From assembly GCA_965247635.1 (NCBI GenBank), contig CBDFHJ010000010.1, positions 310,001-374,000 of the forward strand: DNA of 64,000 bases. The letters are read 5' to 3'. Numbering within the stretch: the stretch's first letter is position 1; every line of letters begins with the position of its first letter. The notes under the pieces are model-generated. The model was not told the origin of the DNA, did no database searches, and worked only from the letters and a program-made list of their open reading frames with translations. A program made the translations under genes and the position numbers. This stretch comes from CBDFHJ01 sp965247635. GTDB lineage: Bacteria > Chloroflexota > Dehalococcoidia > Lucifugimonadales > Australimonadaceae. Shown here in pieces: positions 36,881 through 46,443 of this stretch.

Positions 36881-37043
36881 GGTCGATGTACAGCAAGGTT
36901 AGTCGAGCCCTCGCCGGGTCGCTTTCAGGCGGCAAGTGCGGGCAAAGCAGGGTTTCCCCTGCACCTACTTGCGGTGCCCCAATGGTCGATGCACAGCAAA
37001 GTTAGTCAAGCCCTCGCCGGGTCGCTTTCAGGCGGCAAGTGCG
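36881..37043 (+). repeat. Two-unit tandem repeat with 103-bp period
   Basis: The 60 bases from 'ggtcgatgtacagcaaggtt' (36881-36940) recur as 'ggtcgatgcacagcaaagtt' (36984-37043) with few changes. The linker 'cctacttgcggtg.ccccaat' before the second unit also occurs before the IS (35484), so the IS sits exactly at the start of the first unit. Confidence 0.75.
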
Positions 37044-37044
37044 A

Positions 37045-37180
37045 TGTGTACGAAACGGGCCTCAGCTTCAACGAGCTGATGCAGTACGTGTTTTCGGATG
37101 GTATGATTCTCCCACACCACCTGGAGAAACAACCGCTGTCAGAGCTTTCGGCCGAACCACCACCGGTACCAACCCCGTGA
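37045..37180 (+). other. Short frame overlapping the mnmA start, possible gene remnant or leader peptide
   Basis: From GTG 37045 the frame reads 'YETGLSFNELMQYVFSDGMI' and continues to a TGA inside the GTGA that starts mnmA. It has protein-like composition and is coupled to mnmA, but its upstream codons are repeat sequence, so it may be the 3' stump of a gene cut off by the repeat. No family was recognised. Confidence 0.3.
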
Positions 37181-38310
37181 TATCAACCTCAGCCCAACAG
37201 ACTATCCCTTCCCCGGCCCACGACGGACGTACCCACGCCCGGGTCATCGTGGCCATGAGCGGTGGCGTCGACTCGGCGGTGGCTGCCCTGCTGCTGCATC
37301 GCCAGGGTTACGACGTCATCGGCGTCACCATGCGCCTCTGGTCGGCGGACGATAGCGCCATCACGCCCGACCACCAGGGGTGCTGCTCGATTGAAGACGT
37401 GGAGGACGCCCGCCGCGTGTGCCAGACCATTGGGGTGCCGCACTACTTCCTCAACGTAGAGCGCGAGTTCCGCGCCCACGTCATGGACTACTTCGTGGCC
37501 GAATACCAGCGGGGCCGCACGCCCCATCCGTGTATCGCCTGCAACGACCGCATCAAGTTCGATTTCCTGATGCAACGCGCGCGTTTCATGGATGCCGACT
37601 ACGTGGCCACGGGCCACCACGCCCGCCTCCGGTACGACCCAGACTCAGCTATGCACGCCTTGATTAAAAGCGTCGACCCCAGCAAGGACCAGTCCTACGT
37701 CCTGTTTGGCTTGGGCCAGGAGCAGCTGGCCCATCTCCTGCTCCCGGTGGGCGATTACACCAAGGAGGAGGTCCGTGCTTTGGCCGCCGAAGGGGGCCTT
37801 GCGATCGCCGACAAGGCGGACAGCCAGGAGATCTGCTTCATCCCCCAGGGCGACTACCGCCAGTTCCTGCGAGAACGGATAGCACCACAGCCCGGCGAGC
37901 TCGTCGACGCAAACGGCACGGTGCTGGGCGTACACCCCGGCATCGAATACTTCACGGTCGGACAGCGGCGCGGCTTGGGGATCGCCACCGGGCAGCGGCT
38001 GTTCGTCACGCGCGTGGAGCCGGACACCCGCCACGTAGTCCTGGGGACCGAGGAGGAGCTGTACCATCCGGCGGTGTGGGTTACGCGCGTCAACTACGTG
38101 GAAGGCGTGGCGCCTCCCGGACCGTCCAAAGTGACGGCCAAGGTCCGTTACAACTCACCCGCCATTTCGGCCCTCCTGGAACCGCACTCCGATGGGGTGG
38201 TCCTCCGTTTCGACCGGCCCCAACGGGCCATAGCGCCGGGTCAGGCAGCCGTCTTCTACCGCGGTGACCAGCTTCTTGGCGGCGGCTTCATCGAGTGTCC
38301 GCTGGACTGA
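37177..38310 (+). CDS. mnmA: tRNA-specific 2-thiouridylase MnmA
   Basis: This enzyme thiolates U34 of Lys, Glu and Gln tRNAs using ATP. 'VIVAMSGGVDSAVAALLL' is the PP-loop. The catalytic cysteines are in 'PHPCIACNDRIKF' and 'QEICFIPQGDY', and 'YVATGHHARL' and 'VGQRRGLGIATG' are family segments. The C-terminal beta-barrel ends 'GGGFIECPLD'. A GTG at 37177 was chosen as start because family homology begins 18 codons later; the ATG at 37257 is inside the PP-loop and too late. It leads a run with rnhB, yraN and thiE. Confidence 0.94.
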   Translation: MISTSAQQTIPSPAHDGRTHARVIVAMSGGVDSAVAALLLHRQGYDVIGVTMRLWSADDSAITPDHQGCCSIEDVEDARRVCQTIGVPHYFLNVEREFRAHVMDYFVAEYQRGRTPHPCIACNDRIKFDFLMQRARFMDADYVATGHHARLRYDPDSAMHALIKSVDPSKDQSYVLFGLGQEQLAHLLLPVGDYTKEEVRALAAEGGLAIADKADSQEICFIPQGDYRQFLRERIAPQPGELVDANGTVLGVHPGIEYFTVGQRRGLGIATGQRLFVTRVEPDTRHVVLGTEEELYHPAVWVTRVNYVEGVAPPGPSKVTAKVRYNSPAISALLEPHSDGVVLRFDRPQRAIAPGQAAVFYRGDQLLGGGFIECPLD

Positions 38311-38343
38311 TTCACAACACGGCCGAGGGGCAATCGAGGAGAG

Positions 38344-38988
38344 ATGCCGTCCACGTCCGTTATCACGCCTACCCAGGATGAGGAGCGGCGCCTGCGCGGC
38401 GACGGCTACCTGCGGATCGCGGGCCTCGACGAGGTGGGGCGCGGCCCCTTGGCGGGTCCTGTCGTTGCCGCGGCGGTCGTGCTGCCCGACTTGGGGGACA
38501 AGCACGACCGAGAGCTAAACCTGGTGCGCGATAGCAAGACGCTGTCGCCCCGCCAGCGCGAGCGGGCCGCTCTCTTGGTCCACCGTCTGGCCATTGGGAT
38601 TGGCATCGGCATGGCCGGTCCCGACGACATCGACCGGCTTGGTATCGTCCCCGCGACCCGTTTGGCCATGTACCGCGCGGCGGAAGGCCTGCCGGAAAGG
38701 CCGGGCCACCTGCTCGTGGATGCGCTACGCCTCGCGTGGGAGAACGTGCCCTGCACCCCCATCGTGCACGGCGACCAACGGTGTACGGCTATCGCGGCGG
38801 CGTCCGTGGTGGCCAAGGTCCACCGGGACGCGCTAATGGTGGAGCTCGACGCCAGCTACCCCGGCTACGGCTTCGCTGCCCATAAGGGGTACGGCACGAA
38901 AAGACACCTGGCGGCGCTGGCACGCTCGGGGCCAACGCCCATACATCGGTGGTCCTTCGCCCCGCTCCGACACGGAAGCCATGCCTAG
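38344..38988 (+). CDS. rnhB: Ribonuclease HII
   Basis: This 214-residue enzyme cuts RNA in RNA-DNA hybrids and single embedded ribonucleotides. 'GLDEVGRGPLAGPVVAAAVVL' carries the DEG-type metal site, with further acidic residues in 'VRDSKTLSPRQRE' and 'HLLVDALRL'. The closing 'HKGYGTKRHLAALARSGPTP' and 'HRWSFAP' are diagnostic. It overlaps the next gene by eight bases. Confidence 0.95.
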   Translation: MPSTSVITPTQDEERRLRGDGYLRIAGLDEVGRGPLAGPVVAAAVVLPDLGDKHDRELNLVRDSKTLSPRQRERAALLVHRLAIGIGIGMAGPDDIDRLGIVPATRLAMYRAAEGLPERPGHLLVDALRLAWENVPCTPIVHGDQRCTAIAAASVVAKVHRDALMVELDASYPGYGFAAHKGYGTKRHLAALARSGPTPIHRWSFAPLRHGSHA

Positions 38989-39352
38989 CTCCCGTACCCG
39001 CCTGGGGACCCAGGGAGAACAGCTGGCCGCCAGACACCTGGAGGCCCCGGGCCTCCGCATTTTGGCCCGCAACTTCCGCACGCGCTACGGCGAGGTGGAC
39101 TTGATAGCCAACGACGGCGAGACCATCGTCTTCGTCGAGGTCCGTACCCGGCGCAGCCAAGCCTACGGCACGCCGGAGGAGTCGGTGACCCGCGCCAAGC
39201 GGCAGCGCCTGGCGATGGTCGCGGAGCAGTATCTTCAGGACCATGACCTCAGCTCCAGCCCCTGGCGAGTGGACGTGGTGACCATCTTCATGGCCGAGGG
39301 AAAGCCTGACATACACCGTTTCAAAGGCATCGACATAGAGGTAGACCCATGA
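38981..39352 (+). CDS. yraN: UPF0102 (YraN) family protein
   Basis: This 123-residue protein has the Holliday-junction-resolvase-like fold: 'LGTQGEQLAARHLEAPGLRI', 'ARNFRTRYGEVDLIANDG' (Glu-Asp metal site), 'IVFVEVRTRR' and 'AKRQRLAMVAEQYL'. Its role is unproven, although the fold suggests a nuclease. Genes of this family often follow rnhB, as here, and both overlaps point to one transcript. Confidence 0.93.
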   Translation: MPSSRTRLGTQGEQLAARHLEAPGLRILARNFRTRYGEVDLIANDGETIVFVEVRTRRSQAYGTPEESVTRAKRQRLAMVAEQYLQDHDLSSSPWRVDVVTIFMAEGKPDIHRFKGIDIEVDP

Positions 39353-40041
39353 CTGGGGAATCGTCCGACGCCACGGTACGCCGGCAAGCCGCCGCCAAGG
39401 TGGCCGGCCTCTACGTCATCATCGACCCTGAGCTGACCGGCGGCCGCGACCCGCTGTGGGTAGCCGAGCGAGCCTTGGCGGGAGGCGCCAGCGCTCTTCA
39501 GCTCCGCGACAAGGCCCGCGATAAGGGGGACTCCCTCCCCCTGGTCCGGCAGCTCATAGCCCTCTGCCACGACCACGGCGCCGTTTGCATCGTCAACGAC
39601 CACGCCGACCTGGCGGTGGCCGCCGATGCTCACGGGGTACACCTAGGCCAGCACGACCTGCCCGTCGGCCTAGCCCGCGACGTGCTGAGACCGTGGCAGT
39701 TTGCCGGTAGCTCCAACGCCCTGGTGGAAGAGGCGGTCGCCTCCTACCAGGACGGCGCCGACTACGTTGCGGTGGGCGCCATGTTCGACACCAGCTCCAA
39801 GAGCAACACCCGGCCCGCCGGACCCGAGACCTTGGGCCGTGTCCGGGAGCGCATACCCACCAACGGCCCGCCCCTCGTCGCCATCGGCGGCATCACACGG
39901 CAAAACGTTGCTCAGGTAGCAAAGGCCGGGGCCGACGGAGTCTGCGTCATCAGCGCAGTGACGCTGGCGGACGACCCCACGAACGCCGCCAAAGAGCTGC
40001 TGGAAGCGTTTCGCGGGGCCCAAGAAGCCAGTAAACGCTAG
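39349..40041 (+). CDS. thiE: Thiamine-phosphate synthase
   Basis: This 230-residue TIM-barrel enzyme joins the pyrimidine and thiazole phosphates to thiamine phosphate. The signatures are 'ALQLRDKARDKG', 'CIVNDHADLAVAADAHGVHL' with 'GQHDLPVGLAR', 'GADYVAVGAMFDTSSKSN' and 'VAIGGITRQNVAQV'. The start overlaps yraN by four bases. thiD (the kinase) is present at the right window edge, more than 23 kb away. Confidence 0.94.
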   Translation: MTGESSDATVRRQAAAKVAGLYVIIDPELTGGRDPLWVAERALAGGASALQLRDKARDKGDSLPLVRQLIALCHDHGAVCIVNDHADLAVAADAHGVHLGQHDLPVGLARDVLRPWQFAGSSNALVEEAVASYQDGADYVAVGAMFDTSSKSNTRPAGPETLGRVRERIPTNGPPLVAIGGITRQNVAQVAKAGADGVCVISAVTLADDPTNAAKELLEAFRGAQEASKR

Positions 40042-40058
40042 GCCTCAGGGCTTGTGAG

Positions 40059-40160
40059 TAATCCTCCCCCTTGATGGGGGAGGATTAAGGTGGGGGCGAA
40101 GCGCCAGGCCGTGGCTTGGCTCCCCCCATCCTACCCTTCCCCCACAAGGGGGGAAGGAGG
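40059..40160. repeat. Intergenic foldback between thiE and brkB
   Basis: A perfect 12-bp stem 'taatcctccccc/gggggaggatta' (40059-40087) lies 18 bases after the thiE stop. A second C/G-rich foldback 'ccttccccc/ggggggaagg' follows at about 40135-40157. Together they look like a mobile palindrome. The first stem could also stop transcription, though it has no clean T tail. Bases 40161-40350 hold no recognised gene. Confidence 0.5.
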
Positions 40161-40365
40161 AAAAGTCACAAGTCTCACCCTGGGACAAAGGGTCCTAGGT
40201 CCCTTCGTCTCGTACTTACCTCCGGCCGCAGTGCTCCGTGTGGTCTCTTTGTGGTAGCTGCTGTTCCCCTCGGTCGCGGGAACTGCAGCCAGCGCAACCG
40301 GCAAAGCCCTGATAACCACGCCCGAGGCCGTACAATGGAAGCAAACCGTTGGAGGCTCCTCGAAG

Positions 40366-41343
40366 GTGCCAACGATAGTCCGAAGGCTTAGGCAGGGGTT
40401 GCAGGGGTGGATATACGACCTCCCCGCGCCGCGGTTCGCCCGTATGCTCACCGACTTCGGCCATCGCACTTTGCGGAACTTCGGCCGCAACGACGGCTCC
40501 CTCATGGCGGCGGGAATGGCCTACTACACCGTTTTCTCCCTCTTCCCGCTGGCGCTGGGCGCCATATTCGTGGGCAGCTTTTTCGTCAGCTCCGACGAAG
40601 CCCAGGTGCGGCTGTTCGAGTTCCTCGACGACCAGTTCCCGGGAGTGGGCGATAGTGAAATCCTCCGGGAGAACATCCGAGGCCTGGTCCAAGCCCGGAT
40701 CGGCGTAGGCTTGGTCTCGCTCGTCGGCCTCTTCTGGGCCGGCAGGGCCGTTTTCGGTGCCCTCCACCGCACCCTGAACCGCGCCTGGCGCGTGGCAGAG
40801 CCACGTCACTTTCTCATTCAGCAGGTCCGTCAGCTAGGCATGGCCCTGGCCGTGGGCCTGGCTTTCCTGGCATCGGTGTTCATCAGCACCTTTGGACAGG
40901 TAGTGGGGGAGGGTCCAGGGGTACTTGGGGTGGAAGTGGGCTTTTTCGTGTGGGCTTGGGCGCTCCTCTTTGGGCTGGTGCCCCTGTTTCTGAGTACCAG
41001 TGTGTTCATGCTGCTCTACCGGTTCGTTCCCAACGCGCGGGTGCGCTGGCGGCACGTGGTCCCCGGGGCGCTACTGGCGGGCATCCTATTCGAGGCCTCC
41101 AAAGCCGGCTTCGTCTTATACCTGGACAACTTCGCCAGCTTCGACCGTATCTACGGCAGCATCTCCGCCATGGTAGTGCTCTTACTGTGGGCTTACGTCG
41201 CCTCGCTCATCCTGGTCATCGGCGCGGAAGTGGCCAGCGAGTACGGCCGCTCCCATGAGGGGGGCCAGATACGGTTCCACGGCAATCTGCGCTTCGTCAA
41301 GGGGGGCTTCCGGCCCCAGAGCACTCTTACACAGGAAGAGTAA
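40366..41343 (+). CDS. YihY/BrkB family inner membrane protein
   Basis: This 325-residue protein has six hydrophobic helices and the family segments 'NDGSLMAAGMAYYTVFSLFP', 'GLFWAGRAVFGALHRTLNRAW', 'RFVPNARVRWRHVVPGALLAG' and 'YGSISAMVVLLLWAYVASLI'. The family was once called RNase BN, but its real role is unknown and may be transport. The start is a GTG with 'ggagg' ten bases upstream. Confidence 0.9.
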   Translation: MPTIVRRLRQGLQGWIYDLPAPRFARMLTDFGHRTLRNFGRNDGSLMAAGMAYYTVFSLFPLALGAIFVGSFFVSSDEAQVRLFEFLDDQFPGVGDSEILRENIRGLVQARIGVGLVSLVGLFWAGRAVFGALHRTLNRAWRVAEPRHFLIQQVRQLGMALAVGLAFLASVFISTFGQVVGEGPGVLGVEVGFFVWAWALLFGLVPLFLSTSVFMLLYRFVPNARVRWRHVVPGALLAGILFEASKAGFVLYLDNFASFDRIYGSISAMVVLLLWAYVASLILVIGAEVASEYGRSHEGGQIRFHGNLRFVKGGFRPQSTLTQEE

Positions 41344-41414
41344 GGGCCCACAAGAAGAGTAAGAGCTGGCCTTGGCCCAGCCGAGGCTATTAAGAAGCGG
41401 CCACCGGAGGGTGC

Positions 41415-42941
41415 CTACCGGAACAGGCTAGTGGCGGCGGTGCGGGCCACGTCCAGCAGTTCGCCGGGAATAATACCCAGTACCAGCACCGAGACACCGG
41501 TCACCAGGAGCGCGGCCCCCGCCGGTATGCCGGCTGAGATGCGCTCCTCCGCACCCGCGGGCTGCAAGTACATCACCCTGACGATGCGTAGGTAGTAGTA
41601 GGCGGAAAGCACGCTATTGACCACGCCGAACACGGCGAGCCATATCAGGTCGGCTTCGACAGCGGCGTTAAAGAGAAACAGCTTGCCCATGAACCCCGCC
41701 GTGGGCGGTATCCCCGTCAGCGAGACCAGGGCCAAGGCGAGGACACCGGCCACCCACGGGGCACGCTGGCCCATCCCGGCCAAGCCGTCGATCTCGTCAC
41801 TCCCGGTCCTGTTGGTGATGACGATAACGGCAAAGAAGGCGGCCATGGTCGTCACGGCATAGGCGCCCAGGTAAAAGAGCAGGCCGCTGGAGCCCAAAGC
41901 GTCCCCGCCGGACCCGGTGCCATCCGCCGTGACGGCCGCCACGCCGATGAGCATGTAGCCCGCGTGGGCGATCGCGCTATAGCCCAGCAGCCGTTTCACG
42001 TTGGTCTGGACCATGGCCACCAGGTTGCCCACTGTCATGGTCGCCGCGCTGAGCCCAGCGAAGAGCAGCACCCAGTCGGTACTTACCGCCCCGAGGCCGG
42101 TGTGAAAGACGCGTAGCACCACGGCGAAGGCCGCCGCCTTGCTAGCCACCGCCAAGAAGGCTGCCACGGGCGTCGGCGAACCCTCGTACACGTCGGGCGT
42201 CCACATGTGGAAGGGCACCATGGAGAGCTTGAACCCAAAGCCAGCCACCGCGAGCACGGCTCCCACCATCAACGGGAAGCTCCCGAAGGGGAGGGCGGCA
42301 TCTCCCTGGCTGGCCATCATCGCGATAGTCGGCACGGCAGGGTCCAAGCTGAATATCCGCACGGTGCCCGTGGCGCCATAGAGAAAGGCAAAGCCATACA
42401 GGAGTATCGCTGAGCTGATACCCGACAGGAGCAGGAACTTGATCCCCGCCTCCGTGGAGCGGATCTCCGTCTTGAGAAAGGCCGCCAGGGCTACTACCGG
42501 AAGCGCCGCCAGCTCCAGGGAGATGTAAACGGTGATCAGGTCGGCTGCTCCAGCCAGGAGCATCAGGCCCGTGGCGGAAAGAAGCACCAGCGCGATGAAC
42601 TCGCCCTGGTACTGGCGGAACCGCTCCGCGTACCCGCCGGACGCTAGAAGCAACAGCGCCAGGATGCCCACGATGAGAAGCTTAAAGAAGAGGGCGAACT
42701 TGTCGACCACGATGGTCCCGAAGAACGCCGCCTCGGCGCCGGCGGGCAGCGAGTGAACCTCGTTCCAGAGCACGATGCTGAATCCCGCCGGTACGAGTAG
42801 CCCTATCGTGCCCACGGCCAGCAGCACGCCTTTGCGCCGGCCTATCACGAGGTCCAGCAGAACAACCAACACGGCCAGTCCCGTCAGCGCCAGCTCTGGC
42901 GAGATGAGCAGGACGTCGCGCAGGCCCATTTCAGTCGGCAT
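41415..42941 (-). CDS. nuoN: NADH-quinone oxidoreductase subunit N
   Basis: This 508-residue antiporter-like proton-pumping subunit of complex I has about fourteen helices. 'ALFFKLLIVGILALL', 'FLLLSGISSAILLYGFAFLYG' and 'YEGSPTPVAAFLAVASKAAAF' carry the conserved Lys and Pro of broken helices. It is the last gene of the minus-strand nuo operon, ten bases after nuoM. Confidence 0.95.
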   Translation of the reverse strand: MPTEMGLRDVLLISPELALTGLAVLVVLLDLVIGRRKGVLLAVGTIGLLVPAGFSIVLWNEVHSLPAGAEAAFFGTIVVDKFALFFKLLIVGILALLLLASGGYAERFRQYQGEFIALVLLSATGLMLLAGAADLITVYISLELAALPVVALAAFLKTEIRSTEAGIKFLLLSGISSAILLYGFAFLYGATGTVRIFSLDPAVPTIAMMASQGDAALPFGSFPLMVGAVLAVAGFGFKLSMVPFHMWTPDVYEGSPTPVAAFLAVASKAAAFAVVLRVFHTGLGAVSTDWVLLFAGLSAATMTVGNLVAMVQTNVKRLLGYSAIAHAGYMLIGVAAVTADGTGSGGDALGSSGLLFYLGAYAVTTMAAFFAVIVITNRTGSDEIDGLAGMGQRAPWVAGVLALALVSLTGIPPTAGFMGKLFLFNAAVEADLIWLAVFGVVNSVLSAYYYLRIVRVMYLQPAGAEERISAGIPAGAALLVTGVSVLVLGIIPGELLDVARTAATSLFR

Positions 42942-42950
42942 ACATTCCGC

Positions 42951-44429
42951 CTATCCGAACCGAGCGATAATCGGCAGGATTCCAACGTCGAAGATATCGG
43001 TGAGCAGCTTCGGGTACAGTCCGATAACCATGATAGGCACCAGCAGCACCGCCATGGAGGCTGTGTCGACCAGCGAAGCGTCCGCCAGGCCATCGTAGCG
43101 GGCTGGCCGCGGACCGAACAGCGTGCGCTGGGCCATCCACAGGATGTACCCTGCCGCGAGCACGATGCCGAAGGCGGCGAGTCCGGTGGCCCATCCCCAC
43201 ACCGAGAAGGTCCCCAGGAACACGAGGATCTCAGCCACGAATCCGCTGGTGGACGGCAGGCCAAGGGCCGCCAGGCCCGCCACCAAGAACACCACTCCGA
43301 TGATAGGCATGCGCGCGGCCAGGCCTCCCATGTCGGGAATATGCCGCGTATGTGTCCTATCGTAAATGAGACCAACGACGACGAAGAGCAAGCCCGTGAT
43401 GGTGCCATGGGTGAAGAGCTGCATGGCGGCGCCGTTCAACCCCACGGGTGTGAGCTGTCCGGTAGCGGCGCCCACGGACGAGATACCCAGCAGCACGAAC
43501 CCCATATGGCTGATGCTGCTATAGGCCACCAGACGTTTCAGGTCGGTCTGGCGCATCACGATGAAGGCGCCGTAGAGCACGTTGACCACGGCCAACGTGG
43601 CCAGTAACGGCGCCACGTCCACCGCCTTCTCGGGAAACATGCCCACGTTGATACGCAGCAGACCATAGCCGCCCATCTTCAGGAGCACCCCGGCCAGCAT
43701 CACGCTCACCGCCGTGGGTGCGTCCGTATGCGCGTCGGGCAGCCACGTATGCAGCGGAAACACCGGCAGCTTCACCGCGAAGGCCACCAAGAAGCCTGCG
43801 AACACCAGCCACACCGGCACCAGCAGCGCGGTCAAGTCGCGCGTCGCCAGCACCGTCATGTCGAAGGTACGCTCCGCGCCAGAGAAGGAGAAGTAGAGGG
43901 TAAGGATCGCGGCAAACATGAAGGCGGAGCCCAGGAAGGTGAAGATGAGGAACTTCATTGCGGAGTACTCCCGCCGTCCGGTGCCCCAGATGGAGATGAG
44001 GAAGTACATCGGCAGCAGCTCAAGCTCCCAGAAGACGAAGAAGAGGATGAAGTCCAGGGAGACGAAGACGCCCGTTACCGCCATCTGAAGCAGCAGCAGC
44101 CAGAAGAAGTACTCCCGCACCCGTTCGCTGACACGCCACGAGACCAGGACAGCGCTCAAGCCAAGGATGGCCGTCAGCAGCACCATCGGCAGGCTGAGGC
44201 CGTCCACGGCCATGAAGTACTGGATGTCAAAGGCAGAGACCCAGTCGAATCGCTCTTCATACTGGAAGCCGCCGGTGGCGCTGGAGTACCCAGCGAAGAC
44301 CACCCCCACCAGCGCCAAGTCCACCAACGCCGCCAGCAGCGCGATCCCCCGCACCAAGCGCACGCTACGCCCGGCCACGAGGATCAGCAGCGCCCCAGCC
44401 GCTGGTATGAACACGATCGCTGAAAGCAT
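42951..44429 (-). CDS. nuoM: NADH-quinone oxidoreductase subunit M
   Basis: This 492-residue antiporter-like subunit of complex I has 'VFWELELLPMYFLISIWG' (essential Glu), 'KLPVFPLHTWLPDAHTDAPT' and 'LKRLVAYSSISHMGFVLLGI' as diagnostic segments. It moves protons across the membrane in the distal arm. It follows nuoL by 13 bases. Confidence 0.96.
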   Translation of the reverse strand: MLSAIVFIPAAGALLILVAGRSVRLVRGIALLAALVDLALVGVVFAGYSSATGGFQYEERFDWVSAFDIQYFMAVDGLSLPMVLLTAILGLSAVLVSWRVSERVREYFFWLLLLQMAVTGVFVSLDFILFFVFWELELLPMYFLISIWGTGRREYSAMKFLIFTFLGSAFMFAAILTLYFSFSGAERTFDMTVLATRDLTALLVPVWLVFAGFLVAFAVKLPVFPLHTWLPDAHTDAPTAVSVMLAGVLLKMGGYGLLRINVGMFPEKAVDVAPLLATLAVVNVLYGAFIVMRQTDLKRLVAYSSISHMGFVLLGISSVGAATGQLTPVGLNGAAMQLFTHGTITGLLFVVVGLIYDRTHTRHIPDMGGLAARMPIIGVVFLVAGLAALGLPSTSGFVAEILVFLGTFSVWGWATGLAAFGIVLAAGYILWMAQRTLFGPRPARYDGLADASLVDTASMAVLLVPIMVIGLYPKLLTDIFDVGILPIIARFG

Positions 44430-44442
44430 CCGGCCCCTTCCC

Positions 44443-46443
44443 CTACCGCTGGGTTAAGTAAGTCAGCAGAATGACAACGATGCCCAACGAGATGCCAACG
44501 CCGTACACCTGCACCTGGCCCGTCTGGAGCTGCGCGGGAGCCCGGCCCACGCTCCGGCCCGTCCACGCCACCAGGTCGACCACACCATCGACGATCCGTG
44601 AGTCCAGCCAGTCGGACAATCGGAAAACGCCCCGATACACGAGCCGGCGCACCACAAACCCTTCGTAGATGTGGTCCACGTAGTAGCGCTTGGAGAACAG
44701 CACGTGGAACCCGCGCAGCCGTCTGGTCAAGCCCTCGGCGGAAATGCGTGCGGTCTGGTACATCAGCGTCGCCAGCACAATCCCGCCTACCGCCAGCGCG
44801 GTGGACCCCACCGCGACGCCCCAGTTGAACCCAGGGGCATCCTCCACCAAGAAATTGGAGAACCAGTGGATGGGAATGCCTATAAAAGAGGTGACGGGGT
44901 TGACCAAGAAGCCGGAGACCACCGCCGCCACGGCCAGGACCACCATGGGCACGATCATGACGGGGGGTGATTCGTGCAGGTGCACGTGGTGCTGGTCCCC
45001 CACTCGCTCGTCTTCGGGCTGGGCCTCGACGCCGCCACGGAACTCGCCGTGGAAGGTGAGGTACACCAGCCGAAACGCGTAGAAAGCGGTCAGGAAAACG
45101 GCCGCCAGGGCCAGCCAGAACACCACCTGAGCGACCGCAAAGGTACCCGTATGCTCCCCGCTCCACGCGACGGCCAGGACTTCGTCCTTACTCCAGAAGC
45201 CGGCCAGTGGAAAGATACCCACCAGGCTTATCGCCGCGATCACGGTGGTCAGGTACGTCAGAGGCATTGCTTTCCGCAGCCCGCCCATGTACCGCATGTC
45301 GAAGGTGCCGGTGGCGTGGTTCACGCTACCCGCGCTCAGGAACAGCAGGCACTTAAAGAAGGCGTGGTTGAACAGGTGGAACATGGCCACGGCCGGCGCT
45401 CCCACTCCCAGGGCCAGCATCATGTAGCCCAGCTGGCTCACGGTCGAGTAGGCCAGTACCCGTTTGATGTCGTTGGCCACCAGGCCCATGGTCGCCGCGA
45501 AGACCGCGGTGAATCCGCCTATCACGGCCACCGTGTTCAAGGCCACCTGGCTGTGCTCAAAGAGGGGAAACATCCGGGCGACCAAGAAGACGCCGGCGGC
45601 CACCATGGTGGCCGCGTGGATCAGCGAGCTTACCGGCGTGGGGCCCTCCATGGCGTCGGGCAACCAGGTGTGGAGCGGGAACTGGGCCGACTTACCTACC
45701 GCCCCCGCGAAGATGCCCAAGGCAAGCCAGGTAACCACCGCCGCCGGCAATATCGCCGCCGCGACGTGAATGTCGGGTATCTCAAAGGGGCTGAGTCCCT
45801 GGGCGATGAACGTCGATCGGTTGGTGAACAGGTAGAGCAGCGCCAGCAGGAAACCGAAGTCGCCCACGCGGGTCACGATAAACGCCTTCTTGGCCGCGTC
45901 GGCGGCCGCGGGCCGGTGATGCCAGAACCCGATGAGCAGATAGGAGGAGAGGCCCACCAGCTCCCAGAAGACGAAGAGCTGGATCAGGTTGCGGGACAGC
46001 ACCAGCCCCAGCATCGCCGCCGTGAATAGCGCCATGTACGCGAAGTAGCGGGGGTAGTCGGCGTACGTTTGCCCCGGCTCCGGCTTGGCCATGTAGCCGA
46101 GCGAGTACACCTGTACCAAGAGGCTCACGCCGCTCACCACGACGACCATAATCGCCGTGAGGGGGTCGAGTAGGAGCCCTACGGTCATTTCGAAGCCGTT
46201 GCCCGAAGCGGGATCGCCTATGGTCAGCCACTCGTGTGGCTGAAACCCAATTGCGCCCTCGTGGCCTAGGGTCGATTTCAATGCCCAGATGGAAAGGGCC
46301 AGGGAGCCGCCGATGGCAACGACCGTCAGATAGCCACTCAGCCGAGTAAGCGGACCTTGCAGCGGCCGGAGCAGGGCTGCGATGAGAACAAAAGAAGCCA
46401 GGGGAAGGCCGATGATACCCCATACCGCAAGCTCGGAGATCAC
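44443..46443 (-). CDS. nuoL: NADH-quinone oxidoreductase subunit L
   Basis: This 666-residue subunit is the largest antiporter-like one. It has 'QLFVFWELVGLSSYLLIGFW', 'SAQFPLHTWLPDAMEGPTPV', 'IKRVLAYSTVSQLGYMMLAL' and 'FKCLLFLSAGSVNHA', plus a C-terminal extension with the lateral-helix region and a final transmembrane helix. Its start overlaps the stop of the small DUF2007-like gene. Confidence 0.96.
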   Translation of the reverse strand: MISELAVWGIIGLPLASFVLIAALLRPLQGPLTRLSGYLTVVAIGGSLALSIWALKSTLGHEGAIGFQPHEWLTIGDPASGNGFEMTVGLLLDPLTAIMVVVVSGVSLLVQVYSLGYMAKPEPGQTYADYPRYFAYMALFTAAMLGLVLSRNLIQLFVFWELVGLSSYLLIGFWHHRPAAADAAKKAFIVTRVGDFGFLLALLYLFTNRSTFIAQGLSPFEIPDIHVAAAILPAAVVTWLALGIFAGAVGKSAQFPLHTWLPDAMEGPTPVSSLIHAATMVAAGVFLVARMFPLFEHSQVALNTVAVIGGFTAVFAATMGLVANDIKRVLAYSTVSQLGYMMLALGVGAPAVAMFHLFNHAFFKCLLFLSAGSVNHATGTFDMRYMGGLRKAMPLTYLTTVIAAISLVGIFPLAGFWSKDEVLAVAWSGEHTGTFAVAQVVFWLALAAVFLTAFYAFRLVYLTFHGEFRGGVEAQPEDERVGDQHHVHLHESPPVMIVPMVVLAVAAVVSGFLVNPVTSFIGIPIHWFSNFLVEDAPGFNWGVAVGSTALAVGGIVLATLMYQTARISAEGLTRRLRGFHVLFSKRYYVDHIYEGFVVRRLVYRGVFRLSDWLDSRIVDGVVDLVAWTGRSVGRAPAQLQTGQVQVYGVGISLGIVVILLTYLTQR

